A DNA stretch of 64,000 nt from Wenjunlia tyrosinilytica (GTDB lineage: Bacteria > Actinomycetota > Actinomycetes > Streptomycetales > Streptomycetaceae). The stretch is from NCBI RefSeq assembly GCF_014646055.1, contig NZ_BMMS01000016.1:155464-219463 (forward strand), read 5' to 3'. Below the pieces are notes generated by a model. It ran no database searches. It was not told the DNA's origin and was given only the letters and a program-made list of their open reading frames with translations. How positions within the stretch are numbered: the stretch's first letter is position 1; each line of letters starts with the position of its first letter. The translations under genes were made by a program, and so were the position numbers. Positions 16,235 through 24,494 of this stretch are shown piece after piece.

Positions 16235-18118
16235 ATGCGAACCGTGGGACCGACGCCGGGCGGAGATCCGCGCGGGCACGCCGGTACGGGGACGGGGTCG
16301 CCGCATGCCCTCATCGACAACCGCTACGAGCTGCAACGCCCGTTGGGCCGCGGCGGCATGGGCGTCGTCTGGGAGGCCCTCGACACCCGGCTCAACCGCC
16401 AGGTGGCGATCAAGGAGCTGCTCTTCCGCGGCGCGGTCGACCCGGAGACGCAGGCCCAATGGGTGGAGCGGGCCAGGCGCGAGGCACAGGCGATCGCCAG
16501 GATCGGGCACGAGCACGTGGTCGCGGTGCACGACGTCATCGAGGACGACGGCCAGGTGTGGATCGTCATGGAGCAGGTCAACCCCCGCTCCCTGTCGGAT
16601 CTTCTGCGCGACCATGAGCGCCTGCCCGTGGCCAGCGCCGCCCGTGTGGGTCTCGAAGTGCTGCGCGGATTGCGGGCGGTGCACGCCGCCGGGGTGCTGC
16701 ACCGCGATGTGAAACCGCACAATGTGCTCTTCCGCAAGGACGGCCGGGCGGTGCTGATGGACTTCGGCATCGCCACGTTCGAGGGCGCGGCACAGGTGAC
16801 ACGCCGTCATGAGACGGTGGGCACACCGCAGTACCTGCCGCCGGAGCTGGCCGTGCCGTGGACCAGGGAGCAGAGGACGGCGACTCCCGCCTCCGATCTG
16901 TGGTCCCTGGGTGTGACGCTGTACGAGATGGTCGAGGGGCGGGCGCCGTTCCGCGGGCCGACTCCGTTCGAGGTCCTGGAGGCGGTGCGCGAGGAGGAGC
17001 CCCCGGAGATGGTGCACGCGGGCCCGTTGCGCCCGCTGATCGAGGGGCTGCTGGTCAAGGATCCGGAGAAACGGCTCTCCGCCGAGCGGGCCGAGGAGTT
17101 GCTCCAGCACGTCGCCCAGGAGACCCCCTCCACGGCGCACTCGATCCCCCATCAGTTCTACGACCCCTCCGCCGCACCGGACCCCCCGAGGTCGGAGACC
17201 TCCCGGCTGCGGGCGGTCGGCCGTCCCTCCCGCAGGGTCCGCCGGGCCGCGGGCGCCGGCGCCCTGGCCGTCGCGCTGCTGGCGGGGACCGGCTGGGTAG
17301 CCGTGAATGTCTTCGGCAGCGACTCCGCCCCCTCCCTGCACCAGTCCGACACCTACCGGCGGGCCAAGCAGCTCGGCCTGCTGCGGATCGGCGTCAAGTC
17401 CGACCAGCCGGGCCTGAGCGAGGTGGTCAACGACAAGGAGGTCACCTACCGGGGCTTCGACATCGATATCGCCCACGCCATCGCCAAGCGGCTCGGCTTC
17501 CGGGAGGACCAGGTCGACTTCCAGGTGGTGAACACGGCCAGCCGTGAATACCGGCTGAGCCAGGGCAAGGTGGACCTGATAGTGGCCAGCTACAGCATCA
17601 CCGACGAGCGCAAGAGGCAGGTGGACTTCGCCGGCCCGTACTACATCGCGGGCCAGGACTTCCTGGTGCGCAAGAAGGACACCTCGATAGACGGCAAGGA
17701 GGACCTGGGCGGCAAGACGGTCTGCACGGTCGACAAGTCAACCCCGGCGGCCCAGTTGCCCCTGCTCTCCCCCAAGCCGAATGTGACGCTGCGCAACCAG
17801 TACGGCAAGTGCATCGAGGCCCTGCTCGCGGGCGCGGTCGACGCGGTCAGCACGGACGATGTGATCCTCGCCGGCTACCGGCGCGAGCACCCGCGCGATC
17901 TGCGCCTGCTGGGCGACCCGTTCACCACCGAGGCCTACGGCATCGGCCTGCCGAAGGACGACCCGGCGCTCAAACGCGCGGTCTGCGACGCGCTCAAGAA
18001 GGAAGTGGCCAACGGGGACTGGGACCGCTTCTACCGCAAGAACCTCAAGCCCCTGGACCCCGAGCAGTTGGGGGATCTGAGGCCGCCGGAGCCCCGCGAG
18101 TGCGGGGCCGCGCAGTGA
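16235..18118 (+). CDS. Receptor-type Ser/Thr protein kinase with extracellular GluB-like binding domain
   Basis: A 627-aa membrane kinase. ATG 16235 has AGGGGG seven bases upstream; a GTG at 16166 lies inside an inverted repeat and is rejected. The Hanks-type kinase domain (about 30-290) is complete: LGRGGMGVVW glycine loop, VAIKEL lysine, HRDVKPHNVL catalytic loop, DFG, an activation loop with several Thr, and PPE. One transmembrane helix (about 338-360) leads to an SBP_bac_3 amino-acid binding domain (about 370-615) outside. That domain resembles GluB encoded 3.5 kb away: RIGVKSDQPGL, GFDIDIA, SITDERKRQVDFAGPYYIAGQDFLV and VDAVSTDDVIL all have near matches in GluB. Inferred role: ligand (probably glutamate or aspartate) binding outside controls phosphorylation inside. 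It converges with gluK. Confidence 0.93.
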   Translation: MRTVGPTPGGDPRGHAGTGTGSPHALIDNRYELQRPLGRGGMGVVWEALDTRLNRQVAIKELLFRGAVDPETQAQWVERARREAQAIARIGHEHVVAVHDVIEDDGQVWIVMEQVNPRSLSDLLRDHERLPVASAARVGLEVLRGLRAVHAAGVLHRDVKPHNVLFRKDGRAVLMDFGIATFEGAAQVTRRHETVGTPQYLPPELAVPWTREQRTATPASDLWSLGVTLYEMVEGRAPFRGPTPFEVLEAVREEEPPEMVHAGPLRPLIEGLLVKDPEKRLSAERAEELLQHVAQETPSTAHSIPHQFYDPSAAPDPPRSETSRLRAVGRPSRRVRRAAGAGALAVALLAGTGWVAVNVFGSDSAPSLHQSDTYRRAKQLGLLRIGVKSDQPGLSEVVNDKEVTYRGFDIDIAHAIAKRLGFREDQVDFQVVNTASREYRLSQGKVDLIVASYSITDERKRQVDFAGPYYIAGQDFLVRKKDTSIDGKEDLGGKTVCTVDKSTPAAQLPLLSPKPNVTLRNQYGKCIEALLAGAVDAVSTDDVILAGYRREHPRDLRLLGDPFTTEAYGIGLPKDDPALKRAVCDALKKEVANGDWDRFYRKNLKPLDPEQLGDLRPPEPRECGAAQ

Positions 18119-18196
18119 CGGCGCCCTCCGTGTGAACACCCAGCCGGGTGAACGTTCTTCGCGGTCCGGCGGTGGCAACCCCTTGTCGGGCGGCGC

Positions 18197-19627
18197 TCAC
18201 CACGTGTCCGTCGGCTCCTCCCGGGGCAGTGAGAGCGTCACCACGAGCCCCCTCGGGGCGTTCGCCGCGAACGAGATCTCGCCGCCGCCCGCGGTCAGGA
18301 GCGTGCGGGCGATGGACAGGCCGAGGCCCGAGCCGTTCACATTCTGGTGCCGGTTGCTGCGCCAGAACCGGTCGCCGACGCGGGCGAGTTCCTCCTCGCT
18401 CAGTCCGGGCCCCTCGTCCGCGACCGTGGCCGTCACCGCGCCGTCACGCCGGGCCACGCTCACCAGCACCCGGCCGCCCTCGGGGGTGAACTTCAGGGCG
18501 TTGTCGACCACGGCGTCCAGGGCGCTGGACAGGGCCACCGGATCGGCCCAGCCGGTGGCCGCCGAGGGGCCCTCGAAGCGCAGGTCCACGCCGTCCCGTT
18601 CCGCGATCACACGCCAGGCCTCGACCCTTTCCGCGGCCAGGCCCGCGATGTCCGTGCTGTGCAGATCGGGCGTGGCGTGCTCGGCCAGGGCGAGGCCGAG
18701 CAGATCCTCCAGGACACGTGCGAGCCGCTTGCCCTCCTCGCGGACGCTGTCGAGTTCCTCCTCGTGGCCCCCGGGCAGTTCCATGCCCAGCGCCTCGATC
18801 CTCAGCAGGAGCGCCGAGAGCGGGTTGCGCAGCTGGTGGGAGGCGTCGGCGACGAAGGCCCTCTGCTGTTCCAGGACGCTCTCCACATTGTCGGCCATCT
18901 CGTTGAACGAGCCCGCGAGCCGCTGGAGCTCCGGTGGGCCGCCGGCCGCGGCGACACGGGAGGCCAGACGCCCGGTGGCGATGTCATGGGTGACCCGGTC
19001 CAGCACCCGCACCGGCCGCAGCACCCACTCGGTCAGACGGACCGCTCCCAGCACGGCGAGCAGCATCGCGACGGTCTCCCCCGCCGCGACGAGCGCCCAC
19101 GCGTGCAGGATCCGCGAGCGCATGGGGCCCGTCGGGGAGTCGGTGAGCACCACCGCGATCACATCGCCGTCCTGCACCACCGGCGAGGCCACGACGAGGC
19201 GGTGGTCCTGCCAGGGCCAGACCTGCTGGGGGTCGTGGCTGCGTCTGCCGTCCAGGGCCTCGTCGAACGCCCGCTGCACGTCCCGGTCGTTCCAGGGCAC
19301 GATCCAGCTGGTCGGGGAGACGGCGTTGACCGAGCCGTCACGGGCGAAGACGCCGACCTTGATGCCGTAGAGGTCGTAGTAGCGGGCCAACTCGGCCTTG
19401 AGCGTCAGGCTCCGGTCGGGCTGCTCGGTCCTGGCTATGGCCCTGGCGTCCCTGGGGTCCCTGGTGAGGTTCTCGGCGAGCGCGGCGAAGCGGGCGGTGT
19501 CGTCGATGCGGTCGACCACGACATGCTGCTGCTGCGCCCTCGCCTGGCTGATGGCGAGCGGCAGGCCGAGGGCGAGCAGCACACCTGCCAGGAGGGACAG
19601 CAGGATCGCGAGGAGCCGGGTGCGCAA
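18197..19627 (-). CDS. gluK: Sensor histidine kinase GluK
   Basis: A 476-aa classical membrane kinase. TM1 (about 4-28), an extracellular sensor domain (about 30-170), TM2 (about 176-198), HAMP (about 200-255), dimerisation/phosphoacceptor box DASHQLRNPL (His near 265), and an HATPase domain with DNALKFTPEGG, DEGPGL and GSGLGLSIA. The start appears to be TTG 19627, with GAGGTG nine bases before it and only 6 bp after the gluR stop, so gluR-gluK are co-transcribed with gluR first. Homologues beside gluABCD in Streptomyces sense extracellular glutamate and control its uptake; I assign the name from this context and sequence pattern. Confidence 0.88.
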   Translation of the reverse strand: MRTRLLAILLSLLAGVLLALGLPLAISQARAQQQHVVVDRIDDTARFAALAENLTRDPRDARAIARTEQPDRSLTLKAELARYYDLYGIKVGVFARDGSVNAVSPTSWIVPWNDRDVQRAFDEALDGRRSHDPQQVWPWQDHRLVVASPVVQDGDVIAVVLTDSPTGPMRSRILHAWALVAAGETVAMLLAVLGAVRLTEWVLRPVRVLDRVTHDIATGRLASRVAAAGGPPELQRLAGSFNEMADNVESVLEQQRAFVADASHQLRNPLSALLLRIEALGMELPGGHEEELDSVREEGKRLARVLEDLLGLALAEHATPDLHSTDIAGLAAERVEAWRVIAERDGVDLRFEGPSAATGWADPVALSSALDAVVDNALKFTPEGGRVLVSVARRDGAVTATVADEGPGLSEEELARVGDRFWRSNRHQNVNGSGLGLSIARTLLTAGGGEISFAANAPRGLVVTLSLPREEPTDTW

Positions 19628-19633
19628 CGACGG

Positions 19634-20335
19634 TCACACCTCGGGGACGACGAGCCGGTATCCGACCCCGCGCACGGTCTCGATCAGGGTCGGCAGGCCG
19701 AGCTTGGAGCGCAACGACGCCACATGCACCTCGAGGGTCCGCCCTGTCCCCTCCCAGCTCGTGCGCCACACCTCGCTGATGATCTGCTCGCGGCGGAAGA
19801 CGACGCCGGGGCGCTGGGCGAGCAGCGCCAGCAGGTCGAACTCCTTGCGGGTCAGCGCGACGCCCTTGCCGTCCACGGTGACCCTGCGGGTGGACAGGTC
19901 CAGGGCGATCGGGCCCAGGGCCGAATCGGAGCCGGCGGGCTCGTCGCCGCCCGCGGCCTCCGCCACGGTCTCGGACCTGCGGCTGACCGCGTGGATGCGG
20001 GCCAGCAGCTCCCCGGTGTCGTAGGGCTTGACCACGTAGTCGTCGGCGCCGAGGTTGAGGCCGTGGATCCGGGAGCGGATGTCGGCCCTGGCGGTGACCA
20101 TGATGACCGGCACGGCGGTACGGCGGCGGATGCGGCTGCACACCTCGAAGCCGTCCTGGTCGGGCAGGCCGAGGTCGAGCAGCACCACACCGAACGGCTC
20201 CCCGCTGTCCGGCAGGAGCGCGCGCAGTGCCTCCTCGCCGCTGCGGGCGTGGGTGACCTGGAAGCCGTGCTTGCCGAGGACCGCGGAGAGGGCGGCGGCG
20301 ACGTGGTCGTCGTCCTCGACGAGTAGCAGTCGCAC
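19634..20335 (-). CDS. gluR: OmpR-family response regulator GluR
   Basis: A 233-aa regulator. GTG 20335 has GGGGAG six bases upstream and gives the normal VRLLLVEDDD start; longer in-frame readings are non-family sequence. Receiver domain (1-118) with phosphoacceptor Asp54 in LLDLGLP, Thr/Lys switch residues in VTARAD and VKPYD, then a winged-helix DNA-binding domain (about 140-233) with LTRKEFDLLALLAQRPG and VHVASLRSKLG. It is divergent from gluA, with a 403-bp gap between, the natural place for it to bind and control gluABCD. Confidence 0.91.
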   Translation of the reverse strand: MRLLLVEDDDHVAAALSAVLGKHGFQVTHARSGEEALRALLPDSGEPFGVVLLDLGLPDQDGFEVCSRIRRRTAVPVIMVTARADIRSRIHGLNLGADDYVVKPYDTGELLARIHAVSRRSETVAEAAGGDEPAGSDSALGPIALDLSTRRVTVDGKGVALTRKEFDLLALLAQRPGVVFRREQIISEVWRTSWEGTGRTLEVHVASLRSKLGLPTLIETVRGVGYRLVVPEV

Positions 20336-20738
20336 GGTGGCTCCCCTCGATTCTGTCGTGTTCCTCCCAGGTCGATCCCGGTGGGTGCGAGCAGTCACGC
20401 CGATGGCGCGGTGCCGAGTCAAGCGGTACGCCCCCCAGCTGAGCGGACTGTTACGCAGCCGGTACGGGGCACCCCGGGACCGCCTACCGACGTTATCCCA
20501 ATGAGCGGCTCCGCGCCGCTGCCGCCCGTCGTCCACCGGCCCGCGCCCGCCGAGCACAAACCACACATGAGCGGTAGCGCTGAGTGTCCGGATCGTTATG
20601 CTCAACTTCCGCTCAGATGTACTGACGCCCGAGTTTGGGGCTCATATGGTCTCTGCCAACCGAAGCGCCCGACGCATGACATGCACAAGCACGCTGCTGA
20701 TCCGCGGTGCCGCGAACCTTTGAGGGAGCATCCCGTCC
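20336..20738. promoter_or_regulatory. 403-bp divergent regulatory region gluR/gluA
   Basis: No coding signal is seen. GAGCGG recurs at 20441, 20513 and 20569 and inverted as CCGCTC at 20609, the last two flanking a TATGCT -10-like box (20597-20602) that could serve gluA. GAGGGAG at 20722-20728 is the gluA ribosome site. The repeated GAGCGG could be contacts for GluR, but its true binding motif cannot be deduced from one region. Confidence 0.4.
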
Positions 20739-21515
20739 ATGAGCGAGGTTGATGTGACCAAGGACTCCGCCCCCGGCGGGGACGACCTGGTCGTACTGGA
20801 GAACGTGAACAAGCACTTCGGCGCTCTGCACGTGCTCCAGGACATCGACCTGACCATCGCCCGGGGCGAGGTCGTCGTGGTCATCGGGCCGTCCGGATCG
20901 GGCAAGTCCACCCTCTGCCGAACCATCAACCGCCTCGAGACCGTGGACAGCGGCACCATCCGCATCGACGGCGAACCTCTGCCCGCCGAGGGCCGTGAAC
21001 TGGCCCGTCTGCGCGCGGACGTGGGCATGGTCTTCCAGTCGTTCAACCTCTTCGCGCACAAGACCGTCCTGGAGAACGTGACACTCGGCCAGATCAAGGT
21101 GCGCAAGGCCGCCAAGGCCAAGGCGGAGGAGAAGGCGCGTCAGCTCCTCGACCGCGTGGGCGTGGGGAGCCAGGCCGACAAGTACCCCGCGCAGCTCTCC
21201 GGCGGACAGCAGCAGCGGGTCGCCATCGCCCGCGCCCTGGCGATGGACCCGAAGGTCATGCTCTTCGACGAGCCGACGTCCGCGCTCGACCCCGAGATGA
21301 TCAATGAAGTGCTCGAGGTCATGCAGCAGTTGGCACGCGACGGAATGACCATGGTCGTGGTCACCCATGAGATGGGTTTCGCCCGCTCCGCCGCCAACCG
21401 CGTGCTGTTCATGGCCGACGGGCGGATCGTCGAGCAGGCCAGGCCCGACCAGTTCTTCACGGCGCCGAAGAGCGACCGTGCGAAGGACTTCCTGTCGAAG
21501 ATCCTCCATCACTGA
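20739..21515 (+). CDS. gluA: Glutamate ABC transporter ATPase GluA
   Basis: A 258-aa ATP-binding subunit of the polar amino-acid importer. Walker [11 protein letters not shown]-loop [10 protein letters not shown], signature LSGGQQQR, Walker [14 protein letters not shown] and H-loop VVTHE are all intact. The GluA dimer powers GluCD uptake of glutamate delivered by GluB. GAGGGAG precedes the ATG. It is first of four co-directional genes gluABCD (gaps 102 bp, 148 bp, then a 4-bp overlap). Confidence 0.95.
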   Translation: MSEVDVTKDSAPGGDDLVVLENVNKHFGALHVLQDIDLTIARGEVVVVIGPSGSGKSTLCRTINRLETVDSGTIRIDGEPLPAEGRELARLRADVGMVFQSFNLFAHKTVLENVTLGQIKVRKAAKAKAEEKARQLLDRVGVGSQADKYPAQLSGGQQQRVAIARALAMDPKVMLFDEPTSALDPEMINEVLEVMQQLARDGMTMVVVTHEMGFARSAANRVLFMADGRIVEQARPDQFFTAPKSDRAKDFLSKILHH

Positions 21516-21617
21516 ATCACCACTGAGCGCGCCAGCACCCTCAAGCCTTCACTACCGTTCACCCTCCGAAGCGCCTCAATGACCGCCCGTGAGGGCGGCG
21601 AACCGCAAGGAAGTGTC

Positions 21618-22538
21618 ATGAAGCTCCAGAAGACCGCCCTCGTCGCCTGTGCGGCCCTCACCCTCCTGGCCACCGCCGCGTGCGGCAAGGAAGGCAGCCC
21701 GGACGACGCGGGCAGCTCCAAGAAGCCCGGCGGCAGCAACGCCCCCAAGGCGCCCGCCTACAAGGTGAACACGGCCGCCGACCTCAAGGGCTCGCCCGTC
21801 TGGGAGAAGATCAAGGGCAAGAAGATCACGATCGGCACCAAGGCCGACCAGCCCGGCCTCGGCTTCGAGAACCCCGGCACCAAGGAGCGCACCGGCTTCG
21901 ACATCGAGATCGCCAGGATGATCGCGGCGGACCTGGGCTTCGACAAGGACCACATCGTCTTCAAGACGGTCCCCTCCGAGGCCCGCGAGACCCAGATCTC
22001 CAGCGGCGGCGTCGACCTGTACGTGGGCACGTACACCATCAACGACGAGCGCAAGAAGCAGATCGACTTCGGCGGCCCGTACTACGTCGCCGGCCAGGAC
22101 CTCCTGGTCAAGAAGGACAGCTCCGCCAAGGGCCCCGAGGACCTCAAGGGCAAGAAGGTCTGCTCGGCCACCGGCTCCACCTCCCTGGAGCGCATCAAGG
22201 ACAAGAAGTACGGCGTCAAGGAGGCCAAGGCGCAGCAGGGCTACCAGCTGTGCGTGCAGGACCTCGTCAATGGCACCGTCGACGCCGTCACCACCGACGA
22301 CGCGATCCTCAAGGGCTACGCCGCCCAGAACGCCGGCGCTCTCAAGGTCGTCGGCAACCCGTTCTCCGAGGAGCCCTACGGCGTCGGCCTGAAGAAGGGC
22401 GACAAGGTCCTGCGCGAGGCGGTCAACAAGGCGCTCGAGGCCCACGAGAAGAGCGGCGACTGGAAGAAGGCCTACGACGCCACCCTGGGCCTGTCCGGCG
22501 CGGCCGCCCCGACGCCGCCGCAGATCGTCCGCTACTGA
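21618..22538 (+). CDS. gluB: Glutamate-binding lipoprotein GluB
   Basis: A 306-aa substrate-binding lipoprotein. ATG 21618 (AAGGAAG just upstream) begins a signal peptide ending in lipobox ATAACG, with the Cys lipidated at about residue 19. A short Ser/Gly/Pro linker leads to the SBP_bac_3 domain with TIGTKADQPGLGF, GFDIEIARMIA, TINDERKKQIDFGGPYY and VDAVTTDDAIL. It captures glutamate outside and passes it to GluCD. Its domain is the closest relative in this window of the kinase ectodomain at 16235-18118. A strong hairpin after the stop may protect the gluAB part of the transcript. Confidence 0.94.
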   Translation: MKLQKTALVACAALTLLATAACGKEGSPDDAGSSKKPGGSNAPKAPAYKVNTAADLKGSPVWEKIKGKKITIGTKADQPGLGFENPGTKERTGFDIEIARMIAADLGFDKDHIVFKTVPSEARETQISSGGVDLYVGTYTINDERKKQIDFGGPYYVAGQDLLVKKDSSAKGPEDLKGKKVCSATGSTSLERIKDKKYGVKEAKAQQGYQLCVQDLVNGTVDAVTTDDAILKGYAAQNAGALKVVGNPFSEEPYGVGLKKGDKVLREAVNKALEAHEKSGDWKKAYDATLGLSGAAAPTPPQIVRY

Positions 22539-22584
22539 CGGGACGTCGGCCGTGACCGGCGCCTGACCGGTCGCGAGCGCCGAC

Positions 22585-22625
22585 GGTGGTGCGGGCGGGG
22601 CAGTCCCCTCCCCGCCCGCACCACC
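22585..22625 (+). terminator. Hairpin between gluB and gluC
   Basis: A perfect 16-bp stem (22585-22600 with 22610-22625) with a 9-base loop lies in the 148-bp gluB-gluC gap. In binding-protein operons such hairpins partly terminate or stabilise the upstream message, giving more binding protein than permease; that role is inferred here. Confidence 0.7.
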
Positions 22626-22686
22626 CGGCCTCGCACGGCCCGCACCACCCGGACCTCGCCGCCACGCGCAACCTCGGAGACTTGAC

Positions 22687-23337
22687 TTGAACGTACTGCT
22701 GGACAACTTCGCGGCATTCCGCGAGGGGTTCTGGGGGACCGTCGAACTGACGGGACTCAGTACGCTGCTCGCCCTCGTGCTGGGCACGCTCATAGCAGCG
22801 TTCCGCGTCTCTCCGGTCCCCGCGCTGCGGATCTTCGGGGCCACCTGGGTGACCCTGCTGCGCAACACCCCGCTGGTGCTGCTCTTCCTCGTCGTCACCC
22901 TCGGACTTCCCGCGCTCGGCCTCAAGGGCTGGGACTCGTTCTGGCTCGCCGTCATGGCGCTGGGCTGCTACACCTCGGCGTTCATCTGCGAGGCCGTCCG
23001 CTCGGGCATCAACACGGTGCCGGTCGGCCAGGCCGAGGCGGCGCGCAGCGTCGGGATGACCTTCACCCAGACGCTGGGCAACGTCGTCCTCCCGCAGGCC
23101 GTGCGCACGGCCATCCCGCCCATCGGCAGCCTGATCATCGCGCTCGCCAAGAACTCGGCCATCGCCTCCGGGTTCAACGTGGTCGAGCTCGGCTCGGTGA
23201 TGAAGACCCTCAACTCGGCGGCGGGCTACAACATCTACGTGATCTTCTTCTGGATCGCGCTGTGCTACCTGATCATCACCTTCGCGGTCAGCGGCCTGTT
23301 CCGGCTGCTGGAGCACAAGCTGGCGGTGCCCCGATGA
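22687..23337 (+). CDS. gluC: Glutamate ABC transporter permease GluC
   Basis: A 216-aa integral membrane subunit of the HisM/HisMQ type with about five helices. The start appears to be TTG 22687 (MNVLLDNF), with GGAGA eight bases upstream; no nearby ATG or GTG fits the family start. The EAA loop that contacts GluA reads SVGMTFTQTLGNVVLPQAVRT. Its TGA overlaps the gluD ATG (ATGA), so GluC and GluD are made in step as the heterodimeric channel. Confidence 0.92.
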   Translation: MNVLLDNFAAFREGFWGTVELTGLSTLLALVLGTLIAAFRVSPVPALRIFGATWVTLLRNTPLVLLFLVVTLGLPALGLKGWDSFWLAVMALGCYTSAFICEAVRSGINTVPVGQAEAARSVGMTFTQTLGNVVLPQAVRTAIPPIGSLIIALAKNSAIASGFNVVELGSVMKTLNSAAGYNIYVIFFWIALCYLIITFAVSGLFRLLEHKLAVPR

Positions 23338-24248
23338 GTTCCAGCGTCCTGTACGACGTCCCAGGCCCCAGGACCCGGCTGCGCTTCCGCGTCTACGGCG
23401 TCGTCTCCGTCATCGGCATCGCCGCGCTGCTCGCCTTCGTGGTCTACAAGTTCAACGACACCGGCCAGTTCCAGGCCGGGCTGTGGGACGACTACGAGTA
23501 CTCCAACACCCAGCAGCGCATCGTCGACGGCCTCCTGACGACCTTGAAGACCTTCGCTCTGGCGGCGCTGTTCTCACTCGCCCTCGGAGCGGTCCTGGCC
23601 TCGGGGCGGCTGTCGGACCACCGGCCCGTACGGGTGGTCTCCTCGCTGGTCGTGGAGTTCTTCCGCGCCATGCCGCTGCTGATCATGATCTTCCTGCTGT
23701 ACTACGCGATCTTCACCACCAGCCCCATGTGGGCCGTGGTGATCGGGCTGACCCTCTACAACGGCTCGGTCCAGGCGGAGATCTTCAGGGCGGGCATCAA
23801 GGCCGTCTCCAAGGGCCAGAGCGAGGCCGGGTACGCGATCGGGCTGCGCAAGACGCAGCTCATGGTGCACGTCCTGATCCCGCAGGCCGTCCGCTCCATG
23901 CTGCCGTCGATCATCAGCCAGCTCGTGGTGACGCTCAAGGACACCTCGCTCGGCTTCATCATCCTCTTCCACGAACTGCTCTTCGTGGGCAAGTCGTTCG
24001 CCGAGCAGACCCCTCCGGTCGGCGGTGTCTACGCCTTCATCCCGATGGTGATCGTCTTCGGCTCGATCTACATCGTGATGTGCCTGACGCTCTCCTCGCT
24101 GGCCACCTGGATCGAGCGGCGCACCCGCCGCAGCAAGAAGGGCACCCCTCCCCCGCTCGACACCCCCGCGACCCTGATGGCCGACCCGGGGCACACCGTC
24201 GAGTTCGAGCCGCGCGACGGGCGGCCGGAAGACCCGAAGGCCCTCTGA
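23334..24248 (+). CDS. gluD: Glutamate ABC transporter permease GluD
   Basis: A 304-aa second permease subunit. The ATG overlaps the gluC stop. About five or six transmembrane helices, with the EAA loop GLRKTQLMVHVLIPQAVRSM near residue 180-200. It has a cytoplasmic N-terminal stretch and a C-terminal tail (about 265-304) rich in Arg, Pro and Asp beyond the usual end. It pairs with GluC. A GC-rich hairpin at 24268-24300 follows, ending the operon. Confidence 0.92.
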   Translation: MSSSVLYDVPGPRTRLRFRVYGVVSVIGIAALLAFVVYKFNDTGQFQAGLWDDYEYSNTQQRIVDGLLTTLKTFALAALFSLALGAVLASGRLSDHRPVRVVSSLVVEFFRAMPLLIMIFLLYYAIFTTSPMWAVVIGLTLYNGSVQAEIFRAGIKAVSKGQSEAGYAIGLRKTQLMVHVLIPQAVRSMLPSIISQLVVTLKDTSLGFIILFHELLFVGKSFAEQTPPVGGVYAFIPMVIVFGSIYIVMCLTLSSLATWIERRTRRSKKGTPPPLDTPATLMADPGHTVEFEPRDGRPEDPKAL

Positions 24249-24267
24249 CCCGGGCTCCTTCGCACAT

Positions 24268-24300
24268 GCGCCCCGGCGGCCCGAACGGCCGGCGGGGCGC
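24268..24300 (+). terminator. Terminator after gluABCD
   Basis: GC-rich arms at 24268-24281 and 24287-24300 pair at 12 of 14 positions around a CGAAC loop, 20 bp after the gluD stop. Confidence 0.6.
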
Positions 24301-24494
24301 ACGTGTGTCCGCTCCGGCGCGCGCCCACGCGTCCGCCCCGGCTTGACGCGGCAAGCCGCAGTGGGTTGCATACGGTTTGTGATCGAAGGTCGGGCAGGTA
24401 CGCGCCCAGGCAAGCCGCCCTGGGCCCTCACGCGGGCTCGGACGCCCGTCGGGTCCATGACGCGAGCGGACTCCACGCGAGCAGGGGTGGCCGC

